NCBI GenBank assembly: GCA_014058105.1
Contig: JACGCM010002776.1
Coordinates: 248,001-312,000 of the forward strand
From: Kingdonia uniflora
Lineage: Eukaryota > Streptophyta > Magnoliopsida > Ranunculales > Circaeasteraceae
Reading direction: 5' to 3'
DNA length: 64,000 bases
Position 1 is the first letter of the stretch. Every line of letters starts with the position of its first letter. The translations under genes were made by a program, and so were the position numbers. Below the pieces are notes generated by a model. It was not told the origin of the DNA. It saw only the letters and a program-made list of their open reading frames with translations, and did not search any database. This document shows positions 24,101 to 35,260 of this stretch, piece after piece.

Positions 24101-24349
24101 TCGAGGGAGTTGGTGGCTGTTATTGCTTATTTTGTAGAAGAAGTAAAAAGGCTTGAGCTTGAAAGGAATACCTTGCATGACTGTGTGGTATTCCCAGGCT
24201 TTATCTGTAATTCTAATATAGATCGAGGAAATTGCTTAAACCACATGGAAATGGAAGTAGGCTCCCGACCTGGAGAATTAGTGGAGCAAGGCAGGAATGT
24301 TGTCATTGCTCGAGCTTCAAATTTTATGGTTGAACGACCTCCTGAGTAG
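21180..24349 (+). pseudogene. aORF2 (antisense long coiled-coil gene), copy B
   Basis: The promoter and 5' exon are missing. The first recognisable domain (21235-21560) reads LNRNMWEIINACYNLNRLWE, then LQYYAVKYCATIGGVHF and FFDLNSAG, resembling PF04195 and copy A. A lysine-rich segment follows, then a probable intron (about 21870-21934, ending TTTTGTAG). Next is VACMLKGICAGIEEGRAELK, matching VSHVLKGL in A. Another intron near 22350-22480 and one ending TGATGCAG at 22940 precede a long coiled coil, VELETVRLSEQQMLQFNHEF, open to 23431. The C-terminal segment ELVAVIAYFVEEVKRLELER (from about 24100) matches E. Several stops break it. No catalytic motif was seen; a structural or regulatory protein is possible. 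Confidence 0.6.
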
Positions 24350-24429
24350 GGGAATGTACAGTTGACCTCCAATAAGCAAAAAACTTGTAGTAGTGACATG
24401 TAGTTTCTGTAGTGTAGACATGTAGAGAG

Positions 24430-24710
24430 ATGAAAGCTAGTTTTACGTTTTTCTTTATCTTGTGTCTAATAGAGATCATTGATTTAAAATAAGTATTACC
24501 TTCATTTTAATCGTTAATATATGTATAGATGGGCGACTGAAAGCTAGTATTATCTTTGCTTTAATTTGTATAGATGTCGATTGCGTGCTACTTTTACTTA
24601 GCTTGAATCAGTATAGATATTCAATTGAATGCTCGTATTACCTTTGCTTTAATCTATGTATAGATGGCCGATTGAAACTAGTAATAGATTTGCTTCAATC
24701 TATGAGATTT
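24430..24710. repeat. Tandem repeat (about 45 bp) between aORF2 and integrase ends, element B
   Basis: GTATAGAT recurs at 24523, 24568, 24611 and 24658, steps of 43-47 bp, followed by variants of GCTAGTATTACCTTTGCTTTAAT. It lies exactly where aORF2 (plus) and integrase (minus) converge. Confidence 0.7.
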
Positions 24711-24859
24711 AGTAGATTCTACGTAAGTAGAGAGTAATGTGAGAAAAACTTAGAACTTTTCATTGAGTAAAATAGAATGTACACTATTAGAGATTAAAAT
24801 CTCACTTTTAGAATGTAAAGAACAAGAATAGAGTAATCTGTAGTAGAGAAACTATGGAT

Positions 24860-25960
24860 TTAACAATAATACCATTTCAATTGCCTAGTGTTCCATAGAT
24901 TTGGGATTCGAACTCCTTGCTTGGTCATGAGATAGTACGATCCCAGGCCAGTTCGGCCAGTGATGAGGAAAGGACCTTCCCAATTTTCTGCGAGCTTCCC
25001 AGCATGTACTTCTTTTCTGCTCTGTGGGTTTTCTATGAGGACGAGATCATTAATTTGGAACTTATGGCTTTGAACTCTTCTGTTATACGGGCCTGTAAGC
25101 ATATGGTGATATCGACCTTGGTTAGCAATGGCACGTTTCCTAGTTTCATCAATCCAGTACATATTGTATGCCAGCTCGAATTCACTCTCTTCATCTGTAA
25201 GCTCATGATCTCTAACATGATGGTGGTACTCTTTTGGAATGATGGCCTCTGTACCATAAGCTAGAAGGAAGGGGGAACAACCAGTTGATTGTCGCAGTGT
25301 TATACGGTATAGCCATAAGACATTTGGAAGCTCCTGCTTCCAATTTCCTTTCCTCTATGATTGAAGCCTTTTCTTGAGTCCATCCACTATGGTTTTTATA
25401 GTAATTTTGATGTGTCCATTGCCTTGAGGGTTTTTGGATTGGATGGGGAATGGATGATGTTGTATTTGTTGAGGAAGGTTACTATATTTTAACCAATGAA
25501 TTATGGCCCGTTATCGATCCGAATTAGATGGGGGCATTCAAACCGTGCGATAATATACTCCCAGAAAAAAGAGATAACCTCTTCTTCTCTAGTTTGACAA
25601 AGGGGAATTGTTTCCACCTATTTTGTGAAATAATCTATAGCTACAAGTAAGTGGCAGCGATTACTTGGCATATTGGGAAACACTCCCACAAGATCGAGTG
25701 CCTACCGCTTGAATGGCTAAAATACTTTACTTGCATGAAGCTCGAGTGCAGGGGTACAGATCATGTATCCATGTCGTTGACATATACTGTATTTATGTAA
25801 GTACTCTTCTGCTTATTTGTGCATTCCTGGCCAGAATACTCCATGTGTAATTGCTCTATTTGAAAGTGATCGACCTACGGCATGGGAGCCATAAGCTCCT
25901 TTATGTAATTCTTTGAGTATTCTATCAGCTTTCTTCTTGGTGAGGTACTTGAGATAAGGC
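24860..25960 (-). pseudogene. Integrase, element B
   Basis: The N-terminal zinc-binding part is seen at about 25780-25925: GAYGSHAVGRSLSNRAITHG and later a C..C remnant YSICQRHG. The core has ALDLVGVFPNM, YFTK.VETIPLC and LIRIDNGP. At the third catalytic site NGQ.E is NGHIKI, so Glu is replaced by Lys. The C-terminal domain includes ENWEGPFLITGRTGLGSYYL (24860-25162). Stops and frameshifts occur throughout. As in the Tat lineage it ends facing the antisense gene. Confidence 0.85.
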
Positions 25961-26151
25961 CATGTTACTAATTGGCAGTATAGATGGCTGTTCTGAATAG
26001 TATAACACTTGGATTTGTGGGAAGGGGCCCATCGTATTTGTTATTCAGGCCAAGGTAGGCAATAATGGGCTTTCGCCAATCATCCTCCTCCTCTTCATCT
26101 CCCCCAATGTTGATCGTGCATAAAAATAAAGATTAATACTGGGGGTGGATA

Positions 26152-26550
26152 TCACTTTAATCTGGAGATATCGTGCAAATATGCTAAGGAATCAGCATGT
26201 CGGTTCTCACCTTGAGGTAGATAATCGAGAATTGCTTTATCGAATCTGCTCATCCAATCGATAACAAGGGCCACATATTCGATCATCCTGCCATTTTTCT
26301 TGTACTTCTTTGAGTAATGGTGGACGATGAGTAAAGAATTTGTATACACTGAGAGCCCAGGGATGCCAAGCTCGAGTGCTAAATCGATTCCATGTATCAA
26401 AGTTTTATATTATGTGACATTGTTAGAGGCTTCAAAATCTAAGCGGATTAATGTCTCAATTTTTTCCCTGGAAGGTGTAATCAGTACGATTCCAATTCTT
26501 GACCCTAGGGGTTTGGCTGAACCATCTATAAGAAGTCTCTACTCTTTCTT
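26152..26550 (-). pseudogene. Archaeal-type RNase H (aRNH), element B
   Basis: Reads LLIDGSAKPLGSRIGIVLI, then LALELGIPGLSVYTNSLLIV, then YLPQGENRHADSLAYL. The order 'DGS, S.LVV, P..EN..AD.LA' is that of the second RNase H of Tat-lineage elements. The Asp of the usual DS is Asn in YTNS. One stop lies near the middle. Confidence 0.8.
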
Positions 26551-26689
26551 TGTAATTTATTCAGCTCATTTATCAAATGGTTTGGTGGGTGGATCTTATA
26601 AATTTTTTAATAGAAGGTCAGGATCGTGCTCCTCCTAATCGGGATTTTCCACAGGAAAATCTATGTGAAAATTGGTAACGGCATGACCT

Positions 26690-27950
26690 TTTCCTGAATG
26701 TCACTGTTCAAACTTGATATCATGTTCTCCCAAGCTGACTAACCATTATTGCATTCTTCGTAATTTTTCTTTTTATTACAAAACTTCTCGGAATGGGTAG
26801 TTCGTCATGACTTTGACTGAATTAGCTTGGAAGTAGCATTTAAGATTCTATGAAGTGTAAACACGAGTTAAAAGGAGTCTCTCGATTTTAAAATACCTCG
26901 TTTCTGCTGGAGTAAGGGTTTTGCTGATGAAATAGACTAGCTTTTTGACCTTGTCATCAAGTAGAATGAGAGCCCAGCTGATAGAAATGTCTGTAACTGC
27001 GAGATAGATGATCAGTTCCTCATTGTCTACTGGGGTGCTGATGATGGAAGACTTCCCCAGATATGTTTTGAGTTCCTCAAAAGCTGCCTCACATTTTGTT
27101 ATCCACTGGATCTCTTCGTTGGGCTGAACCTTTCCTCGTTTATTACAACCTCAGTGTAGTAAGGACAACTACCAGCATGGATCGGAAGACTTAGAGACAA
27201 ATCGATTAATAGCAGCAATCTTGCCTGTGAGTTAATATACGTCCTTTATTTTTAGAGAGGGCATGTTGAAGCGAGCCCGAATTTGATCTAGGTCAACTTC
27301 AATCCCCTTCTTGCTGATAAGATGGCCGAGGAACTTGCCTGACTGCACTACAAATTAATATTTATTAGGATTGAGCCGTATCCTCTAAGAACGTAGAATG
27401 TTAAAAATTATGGATAGATGATTGATATGGTTTTTTGACACTAAGCTCTTGTACAGGAGATCATTGATATAGACTTCAACAATTTTCCCCAAGTGTGCTA
27501 TGTACGGTACTATCATTAACCGTTGATAAGTTGCGCTTACGTTTTTTAGTCTAAAGGGCATGACTTTATAACAGTGAAGTCCAGATTGACCTCGAAGAGA
27601 GGTATTTGATTATATCCAAAAATAGTGTCCATCATAGATAAAAGTTCGTGACCTGTTGTGGAATCAAGAATTTGATGAATGATTGGAAGAGGGAAACTGT
27701 CTTTCGGAGTGTGCTTGTTTAAATCGGTGAAATCTGCACAAACTCAAACCATTCCATTCTTTTGGAACTATGACAATATTAGAGATCCAATCCAGGTACT
27801 TGGCTTCTCGAATGAATCTCACTTTGATCGACTTATCGACTTCAATGTTGACGACATCTCAAAGCCGAGATAAGAGTTGTCATTATTTCTTTTTGACCAC
27901 CGTTGCATTGTTGTTGATGTTCAATATGTGACATGTCTTGGATGGATTGA
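26690..27950 (-). pseudogene. Reverse transcriptase plus connecting RNase H, element B
   Basis: Minus reading from about 27745: VCADFTDLNKHTPKDSFPLP, HELLSMMDTIFGYNQIPL, then VYINDLLYKSLV (about 27460), LNPNKY.F and SGKFLGHLISKKGIEVDLDQ. The RT box YIDD reads YIND, so the first catalytic Asp is Asn. The RNase H relic follows with TRYFKIERLLL. Multiple stops make it inactive. Confidence 0.85.
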
Positions 27951-28349
27951 CTTTGGGAATCTCTTCGAAAATCCAAGAAAATATATTTGGATTCAGTCGG
28001 TACAAATTTAAGTACCTCTGCTAGGTCCATCAATTTCTATGTACTTTGTAAGTTCTTTTGTAAAAGGTTGATCATCGATGTGACCAGCTTTCTGTAATTT
28101 CTATGCAGTATATCTCTCAGATGTGCCGAGAATGGCAGAAACGGTAATTTAGTAAGCTTGATAGAGGTTTTGATTGCCTTCAATTTTGTAGATGTCATCA
28201 CTGTGTTTTAAGCATAACATTTGTCGATACGTGGAAGCGATTGCTTCCATGTTGTGGATTCAACAGTGGCCCATAATCCTGAGATAATGAGATTTGGCAT
28301 TAATGATGTAGAATACAACTTCTATTGTGGCTGGTCCAGCGGTGATAGG

Positions 28350-28610
28350 TAAGATGATCTTGCCCACTCATTTTTCCTTGGAACCATTAAATCCATTGAT
28401 ATTGATGTCGCTTGGAATAACCTGCTCGGCCAATCCCATCTGGTCGATCGTACTTTAAAAGATAATCTCAATACTGCCACCAATATTAATCATCATTATA
28501 TGCATGACAAATTTATGCATCTTGAGCATGATAACCAGTGCGTCATGATGAGGAAACTTATCGTGACTGATGACGCAATCCTTGAATAAAATCCCAAGTC
28601 GACGATTGCT
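28350..28610 (-). pseudogene. Retroviral-type aspartic protease, element B
   Basis: Minus reading FPHHDALVIMLKMHKFVM then MINIGGSIEIIF, where the family has IDTGSS. The active-site Asp-Thr/Ser-Gly is replaced by Asn-Ile-Gly. Position between gag and RT supports the call. Confidence 0.7.
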
Positions 28611-28799
28611 AGATTAAAAGGAAGTTTAACTTATTTATTTTGAGGTGTGAGATCGCAGCACTCAGATAATCTCCGTCGTTTGAATCAGCAAGAGTTGCTA
28701 ATCTAATTGATTTTGATCATAATATTATGGTTTATGTGTTTCTCCTCAGCTTGATCTTCGGCATTGACACCTGGACTACTTTGATCTACATCTTGTAGC

Positions 28800-30390
28800 T
28801 ACCATTCTTGTATGATTCCAGATCAATATTATACTCGTGCTTTCTCCCAGTTTGAAAATATATTCCAACAACTTCTGTAAAGCATAGTAGTTATCAGTTT
28901 CATGATGATTTACCTTGTGATGCATGCAGTACGGTTTGCCTTCAATTGGTTCCAGCGGTTAAGATATATGGTAGAACTTGCCTTTCGCTAGAACGGGAAA
29001 AATTAAGGAGATTTGGACATTCATCTTGGGGAGGACCGGCTTGGGTAATAAATTTCCCTTCCAAGGTTTGCCTGTGTTTACCTTGCAACGCTTTTGATTA
29101 CCCTGGTCCTCCTTTGGTTCACTGTTGTATTATGTGTTTGGACATTTAGTGGTTAGGACTGATTTAGTAGATTTATGCCTTTCGGTCATCATCCTTTCTT
29201 GGTGAACATACCCATTGGCCTTTGTGAGTATATCCTCCAAGGTTGTGGGTTTGTTTAAGAAGAGATGTTCCTTTGCTTTGCAATTGAGTTAGAGCGCATT
29301 GGTAAAAGCAGTAATAATTATTTTCTATTCTAGATTATCAACTTTCTTGCGAGCTCTAGAAACTTCTTCGCAAAGACCATGAGCTTCTCTCCTTGTGATT
29401 GTTTAAGACTAATAAGATAATATAAACTAATAAGATAATATAGATTTTCCTTGTCCTTGTGACTGTAGTTGATCAAATATAAGGATGGAATCATCAGGTA
29501 TAGAATGGAACCATCGTAGCGGTTCTCCCTACATACTCATTGTAAACAGACGGCATTGAATATGGTTAAGATTTGAGTTCAATCCCAAAAAATCTCTGAA
29601 CTGTTGAATGTACTCCTTCAGATCGGTGCCTTTGTATTTATGAATCTTCAGAGTATGGAAACCTATTGGTACTCCATATCAAATAACTCACCTTACAACT
29701 TGGTAAAGTTGTTTTATCTGCCTAGAGCTTGAACTTCAATAAACTCATTGATACATTGATCCATGTGCCCTTGTGTGATGTACTAACATATAGCCTAGGT
29801 GACTTGGCGAGCTGGTTGAGGATTATGAGTACCGATACCCTCACTCAAATGATCGCCTACTACAATTCGGGGTTGAAGTCACTATTCTTCCTCTTGATAC
29901 TTGGAAGGCCGGAGACCACTACTGATATCGAATTGAGCTTTAATACCCAAATGAATAGATAGTTAAAGTTATTATTGAAGATTTCTCTAAATGACTTTGC
30001 TGGTTGCTCCTCGAGGGCCTAATCTTTCTCGTACAGAAACTCGAGAGTTCATTGGCACTTGATCACAATCTATTGTATGTGGAACCTGTTGAGCACCAAA
30101 GCTAGTAATGCGATCTGCAAAGTTGTTATCTGCTCTTCATGTCTCTTGAATGCTGTCAAACAAGCTTGGCGCTCGCTTTTGAGCTCTTTATCGCGGAGCT
30201 TCCAGTCAAGAGTTAACTGACATTTGAGCTCATTACATTTCTCCTTTTCAGCGTGAAGATTCCTCCGTAGTTCAGTGAGCTATTTCGGCTCAACTGGAGC
30301 TGGACTCCTGTTGTTGGTCGTTTGGAAGTGGCCATGATTGGAAGTAGATAGTGGAGTGAATGTATAACTTAGGATATCATGGAAATGTCT
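28800..30390 (-). pseudogene. gag, element B
   Basis: The N-terminal part (about 30000-30330) is a charged coiled coil, LRRNLHAEKEKCNELKCQLT, preceded by MATSKRPT. A phrase like VSVRERLGPRGA near 30020 recurs in C and D. The core gag fold is recognisable at about 29400-29560 (GEPLRWFHSIPDDSILIFDQ), and FAKKFLELARK follows. Zinc knuckles are not visible. Many stops. Confidence 0.75.
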
Positions 30391-30395
30391 TCTTT

Positions 30396-30413
30396 CCCAT
30401 GGACAACACCAAA
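30396..30413 (-). other. Primer-binding site of element B
   Basis: Minus strand TTTGGTGTTGTCCATGGG, directly next to the 5' LTR. It is a mutated form of the TTTGGCGCCGTC site seen intact in element D (63587). Confidence 0.8.
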
Positions 30414-30997
30414 TGTAATGGCCTAATTCTCTAGCTCAAAATTAGATCTTACACTAAATGTACCAGTGACAAAAATTAATGTAATACAAGAAATGACACA
30501 GGTAATTAAACATGGAAAACCTTTGAATAGGTAAAAAACCATGACCTCGAGTTGAGGGTTTAGTAACTGTAACTTTTATTGGTTGAGGCTGATATCTTAT
30601 TACAAATAATCTCTTGAACTAAAAATGTTTGATCTTGCGATAAGAACTTTTGTGGTGTTTAGAATCTACAAATTCATGTGTTAGAATCTTGAAAATCTAG
30701 TTTTTTTGGTCCTTAACTTTAGAACTTTTTCTTTATATAGACCTCACTTACAGCTCGTTGTCGCGTAGAAGCACGTTTTCCAGATAATGAGGTAAGTGGT
30801 AGTTAAATGTGCAATTGTTAGTTCGTGGGAGACATGCGTCTTTAACTTGTTCATATTTTGTTGTAGAGCTCGTTTCATGTTCTTTATCAGTTCGTTGTCT
30901 AGGTGTCAATGCAGATTGTACATGTCACGTGTGTAATGCGTGAGTATGATATTGAGGTAGTTCAAGTTTGGATTAAATCGATGGATAGGTCCCTACA
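30414..30997 (-). repeat. 5' LTR of element B
   Basis: 584 bp, starts TGTAATGGCC and ends CCCTACA on the plus strand. It pairs with 18290-18890. Confidence 0.9.
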
Positions 30998-31002
30998 ACT
31001 AG
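30998..31002. repeat. Target-site duplication ACTAG (right) of element B
   Basis: Identical to 18285-18289. Confidence 0.9.
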
Positions 31003-31467
31003 TGCTATGACCACCTTCAGATCTAGTTGTAGTGATAGAAATACAAAGGACGAATCTACTGTATACTACATCAAACTTTAATATCGAGAAGGGTATAAGG
31101 CTATCTTATTCAAGTATGTTTGGGCTAAGATTATACACCATGGTGTAAAGTGGATGTAGAAGCAAACTTAACGTTGGTTAATTTATCCAACTTTATTAGA
31201 TCCGATCATTTGGTTGATGAACCATTTATTCTTGCTCAACATGCCACACAATTATTCTATTCCCATGATCCAAAAGATCTAGATTGGCACGTAGTTCTGC
31301 GGGTTCCATCAAAGGTTTATGTTGATGACGAGGCGTACCTTTTATCTAATAAATGTGTTTTATCTGACTTTGATATTTGTCCTAGTAATAGGGAAAGTTA
31401 TATTAATGAGGAACAAATATTTCACCATCCCAAAGATATTATTACTGAAGAAAGGTTGAAGAAATGA
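30998..31467 (+). pseudogene. CACTA TNP2-like transposase, part 2 (DUF4216 region)
   Basis: It resumes the gene cut by element B. Removing B and one ACTAG gives GVSTSAMTTF in frame. Then come STVYYIKL.YREGYKAILFK, HHGVK and, after a one-base frameshift, TLVNLSNFI, EPFILAQHATQLFYSHDPKD and DWHVVLRVPSKVY. This is the DUF4216 block with the usual 'F..A.QA.QVFY..DP.. ..W.VV'. The open frame ends at 31467 (ERLKK). At least one internal stop and the frameshift disable it. Confidence 0.85.
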
Positions 31468-31779
31468 AGGCGTTTAAGGAAATAATAAAATGTTACTTTG
31501 TAGTCTTTTATGGTTTCTCTTTTCTATAGCTTTCTATTACGTTATTTGTATTTGCTACAACTTATGCTTTATTTATATTGCCTTAATTTATATGAAGTAC
31601 AATTATGTCGCCTACTTATACATTTGTTGTGGTTATTAGTTTATTTCATGGGTCATATTAGATATTCACTCGATTCCGATTCAGCTGTGGCGGATACCAC
31701 AGGTAAAATTTGTTATATCAAAATTTGCTTAAAAGGTAATATTATTGTTATAATTGTTTAATTATTCTTTTGTTTGTGC

Positions 31780-33640
31780 AGGAAACATACCTTCTCATGC
31801 TTCATCTTCTTGGAGGAGAAGAGATCCGTCTCGAGGATCCAAACCTTTACCTGATGGGAAGAAGAAGAAGAAAGTCTGAGTTAATTCATGGGGTCAACCT
31901 ATTCGAGGGGTCGACTCATACTCAATAACTGTTAGAACTCTTACTTGTAACCATATCCCTATTAATTATAAAAAATTTACCAATGTTCCTGGTGAATTCA
32001 TTTATATTGTGATAACAAAGCTAGTGGTAATTTGTTATATTTTATATTTATTAATTTATTATATTTAATATTTATTAATTTTTTTTTACTCATTCTTCTT
32101 GTATATTAAGCTGACCTTTGATCTTAGGCGTGTTGCTAATTTTAGCATAATACGACGTATGAACGATGCTTGGAAGAGACACAAGTCCAGGAAAAATAAG
32201 AAGTACATTAAAAATAAGGATCCGGCAAAAGTAAAAGCTACTCCCCCTCCATTTGTTCTAAAGGAAGGTTGGGTAGAATTTGTTGACATATGCAATTCAG
32301 ATACATTTTTGGTATCTTAATAATAACCAAATTTATCTTTAGTAAATGCATTTCTGGTTTTTCTGGTTAATTGGTATGTGATTTATGTAATTAATGAAAG
32401 CTCAAAGCGAGAAGATTACAGAAAATCAAAATAAATTAAAGGCGCCATGTACCATTGGTCGAACTAGTATGGTTGTTGTTTGTCATAATTTGGTAATATT
32501 TTATTCGACATACATATATAAGTACATATATATAATTTGTTCTTCTATGTACTATGTATTTACTTTAGATAGCTATTCATTAATGCTAATCAAAATATAT
32601 AGGCTGTGGAGAGAAATGCCCCTGATAAAGATATTGGTAGGGCTGACGTGTTCATTAAAGCTCATACCAAGGCAAACAAGACCTATCAATGCCCTGAAGT
32701 TATTGTAAGATACTCCGTCAAACCTATTTAAGTCTTTTATACTATATAAATTTTATTTTATCTTATGTTTTTATTTGGTTGACTTTTCAATGTTTTGTAG
32801 GAAAAACTACAAGAGAATATGAACTTGTATCCAGATTCGAATAAGATAGGTCATGATGATGTGATTGCAAAGGTATATTAGTAACTTTTAAGGATCGTAA
32901 ATTAATACTTAATACATTGATGTTTAAAAATAATTTCTATGTATGTAGACTCTTGGCAAAGACAAGAAAGGTCATATGATGGCTATGGGTATAGACATCG
33001 CCCCACCATTTGTGGCTAACGCAATTCACATAGTAGAAGAGAATGAGGATTTGAAAGATATAAATAATGAACTAAAGACTATGTTGCTGAATATGCGAAA
33101 GGACTTGGATGACCACATCAAAAAAACATCGGTAAATCTTACTGTAAATATCAATTTTTTGTAAAAACAAAATAAGAGTATATATAAAAAATACTTTACT
33201 CTTATGGCAACTTTCTTGCACTCAGGGTGTACCACAAATTCAACCCTCTTCATCTTATGATACACCAAGTAACTCATCGCAAGCTACTCAGGTACTAAAA
33301 GTTTTTATGTACTGATTAGTATCATAAATTAGAATTTATAGTATATTCACTTTTATTATGATTGTATATATAGCGAAAGCAATCAGATTTGAATAGAGAA
33401 TAAAAGTTGAACAGGTTTCCGAAAGAGATAGTCGCTTATGGTATTGTTGCTGATGCTAGTCCTGATGCGTATTACCACAATAAGAAGCTCAGAGATGGGT
33501 ACTATAAGATAGAGATATTCAATGTCATCAACGAAAATGCTTTATTGTTAAGGCAAGACAGTTTTACTAAGACAATGGGAGATGTGGGTGTTGTAGGCAT
33601 TGCTGCATGGCCCAAGTCTTTTTTTATATTTACCTCTTTA
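31780..33640 (+). pseudogene. CACTA second gene: Ptta/En/Spm (TNP1-like, transposase_24) protein
   Basis: Exons read in order: about 31780-32030 (ASSSWRRRDPSRGSK, then RGVDSY), 32105-32320 (LTFDLRRVANFSIIRRMNDA, EGWVEFVDICNSDTF), 32394-32495 (AQSEKITENQNKLKAPCTIG), 32606-32708 (GRADVFIKAHTKAN), 32802-32873 (YPDSNKIGHDDVIAK), 32950-33135 (TLGKDKKGHMMAMG plus coiled coil), 33228-33293, and 33375-33640 (FPKEIVAYGIVADASPDAYY, GDVGVVGIAAWPKSF). Most gaps have GT..AG ends. The order matches the plant Ptta family, whose protein binds element ends. It is better kept than TNP2; a stop after KKKKKV (31878) is the main visible defect. Confidence 0.75.
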
Positions 33641-33930
33641 TTCCTTCTTTTTTTGGAAAAAGACCAAGTTTTATGCTTATGAACTCAAATGTTTATTTTT
33701 TTCTAGAACTAACATATGTCTCACTGTGTAATATATGAACTAGGTAAATCCTTTTTAACTCCGCCAATGGAAAACTTAAGGTTTACATTGCCGGTCCCAT
33801 GCCCGGATAAAGGAGGAGGGAGAAGGATATATTCTCTTATAAATTTCTTGAGGTTCCAAATATCCGATCTAGGTATATCTCATCTTCCACATAACTTATA
33901 TTATTAGTGAAATTATATTCTCTTTATTTC
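33640..33930 (+). other. Unassigned stretch between CACTA gene and BIG fragment
   Basis: A 63-codon open frame (33716-33907) starts MSHCVIYELGKSF. I do not recognise it. It may be a last exon of the Ptta-like gene or filler. Confidence 0.35.
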
Positions 33931-34175
33931 CTTATCCATCTGATGTTGGTTCTATATTCATACGAGATGTCTTGCTTTCTAAGATCCTTGAGGCTCTTAT
34001 CGTCATTCGAAGTCTCGTTATGCAGAAGACAAAGCTAATAATCAATTGTAATAGGAATCTAAAGGTTCTTCTAGACAATCTTCTTCTTGAAAGCAGCGAA
34101 AACAACAGTAGTTTATTCAGGCATGTATCTATGGTTTACAAATCCATGGTGAGAAAAAAGGGCAAACTTCACTAG
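33930..34175 (+). pseudogene. BIG: BIG (auxin-transport protein) fragment 1
   Basis: Reads IRDVLLSKILEALIVIRSLV, MQKTKLIINCNRNLKVLLDN and LLLESSENN. This matches from memory the BIG segment with EALVVIRGL, QKTKLI.DCNRLLKDLLDSLLLES. In the host protein this segment lies downstream of fragment 2, but here it comes first. The exon breaks off after VSMVYKSM. BIG is a giant UBR-type protein of plants; only a scrap remains. Confidence 0.75.
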
Positions 34176-34317
34176 TTTGTTAAATAATTTCAGTTATCAA
34201 TTCTAACAGTATTTGTTTCATCCTTTTACTCTATTAATACATCACTTATTAATGCAAGTGAATTCTTAAGTTTTCTAAAGTAATGCATATTTTCTCTGGA
34301 ATGTCCATCTTCGATAT

Positions 34318-34890
34318 ATAAGGATGCCTGTGAAAAGCTTAATGCGAGCCATATCCATTAATGTGAATGATATGGACTCGCAACAAAAGGACTTTATCCA
34401 TCAATGGTGGTTTCCTTGCCTGGATCTTCTTGTAAGATAAATTGCAAAATTGCTCTTCTTGGTGTGCTATATGGAGAGAAGTTCAAAGCAGCTTTTGATT
34501 CTTTTATTAAGAGTGCTCAAACTCTACAGGGGCTCCGTCATGTTTTAATAGATTACCTTCACCGCAAATAGTCTGATCATAATACTGTGGATTCTACAAA
34601 ATTTGTAATTCCAAGGTCGCCTAATAATTGTTACGATTGTGCTACCACGTTTGTTACACAGTGTTTAAAGCTGTTACATGAGTTATCAAAGCATCAAAAT
34701 TGTAGGAAATGGCTTGCTACTATTAGCATCTTCTCTGAGTTATTTGAAAATAATATTCATTAGGGTTTTATACCTGTTCGTGTTCAGGCGAGAGTTGTTC
34801 TGTGTGCTTTTTCAGAAGATGATACTAAAGTGGTTGCAGAGGTGATGGATAATGAGTACAATATGATGGATGATTCTAATCCTTAATGCA
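34318..34890 (+). pseudogene. BIG: BIG (auxin-transport protein) fragment 2
   Basis: Reads DMDSQQKDF, then after a frameshift MVVSLPGSSCKINCKIALLG, VLYGEKFKAAFDS, SAQTLQGLRHVLIDYLH, PNNCYDCATTFVTQCLKLLH, FSELFENNIH and VQARVVLCAFSE. These follow the BIG order of the family closely. Stops occur at YLHRK., in NIH.G and at the end (NP.). No promoter or full exon set is present, so this is a genomic fragment, apparently carried within the CACTA. Confidence 0.85.
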
Positions 34891-34974
34891 GTTCAAGCGG
34901 AGATTTTGAAGAAGAAAAAAAATCTTAACATGTGTCATATACTTATTGGCCATTGTCGTCTCAGGTAGTTTGGA

Positions 34975-35260
34975 CAAATTTCAATAAATTGGCTTCATTT
35001 TAACAACTAAAGCTAGATCATTTTTGTTGTTGTTAATATGAAATTGGATTTGCACCTTCTACTAACGTAATTTGGATGATAGGTAGAATATGATGCTAGT
35101 GGAAAGGTCATTGGGGTCACATTTGAAGGGGAAATTGCAAAAAATATAAGGGGTCACATCTGATGGATGAAGAGTACGACATGATAGTTATAGGAATAGG
35201 CCTCAAGGAATGTATCCTGAGTGGTGTTCTCTCTGTCAATGGACTCAAAGTAACATTTCT
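34975..35260 (+). pseudogene. Rab GDI fragment 1: internal exon joined to first exon
   Basis: From about 35083 reads [20 protein letters not shown], an internal GDI exon. It is followed directly at 35163 by [29 protein letters not shown], the GDI N-terminus with its FAD-fold-like [11 protein letters not shown] motif. In GDI proteins the N-terminus precedes the internal exon by about 230 residues, so the order is scrambled. Flanking intron sequence (34975-35080) is duplicated at 36160-36270. Confidence 0.85.

Larger units (their letters stand above)
18290..30997 (-). mobile_element. Element B: complete Tat-lineage Ty3/gypsy retrotransposon
   Basis: Two similar LTRs (18290-18890 and 30414-30997), both TG...CA, are bounded by 5-bp duplications ACTAG. 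On the minus strand the order is LTR, PBS, gag, protease, RT, RNase H, archaeal-type RNase H, integrase, polypurine tract, LTR. Plus-strand genes lie between integrase and the 3' LTR. Two RNase H domains, antisense extra ORFs and a PBS of TTTGG.G..GTC type are marks of the Tat lineage. All frames are damaged. A second integrase fragment lies at 20130-21000, so the internal region is chimeric. Confidence 0.9.

Noticed and set aside
21180..24349. aORF2 as a host gene captured by the retrotransposon
   Set aside because: Homologous genes occupy the same antisense position in C, E and remnant A, so the gene belongs to the element lineage, not to one capture event.
24917..25264. Plus-strand frame of 115 codons opposite integrase
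   Set aside because: It is the shadow of the minus-strand integrase C-terminal region, which matches the integrase family.
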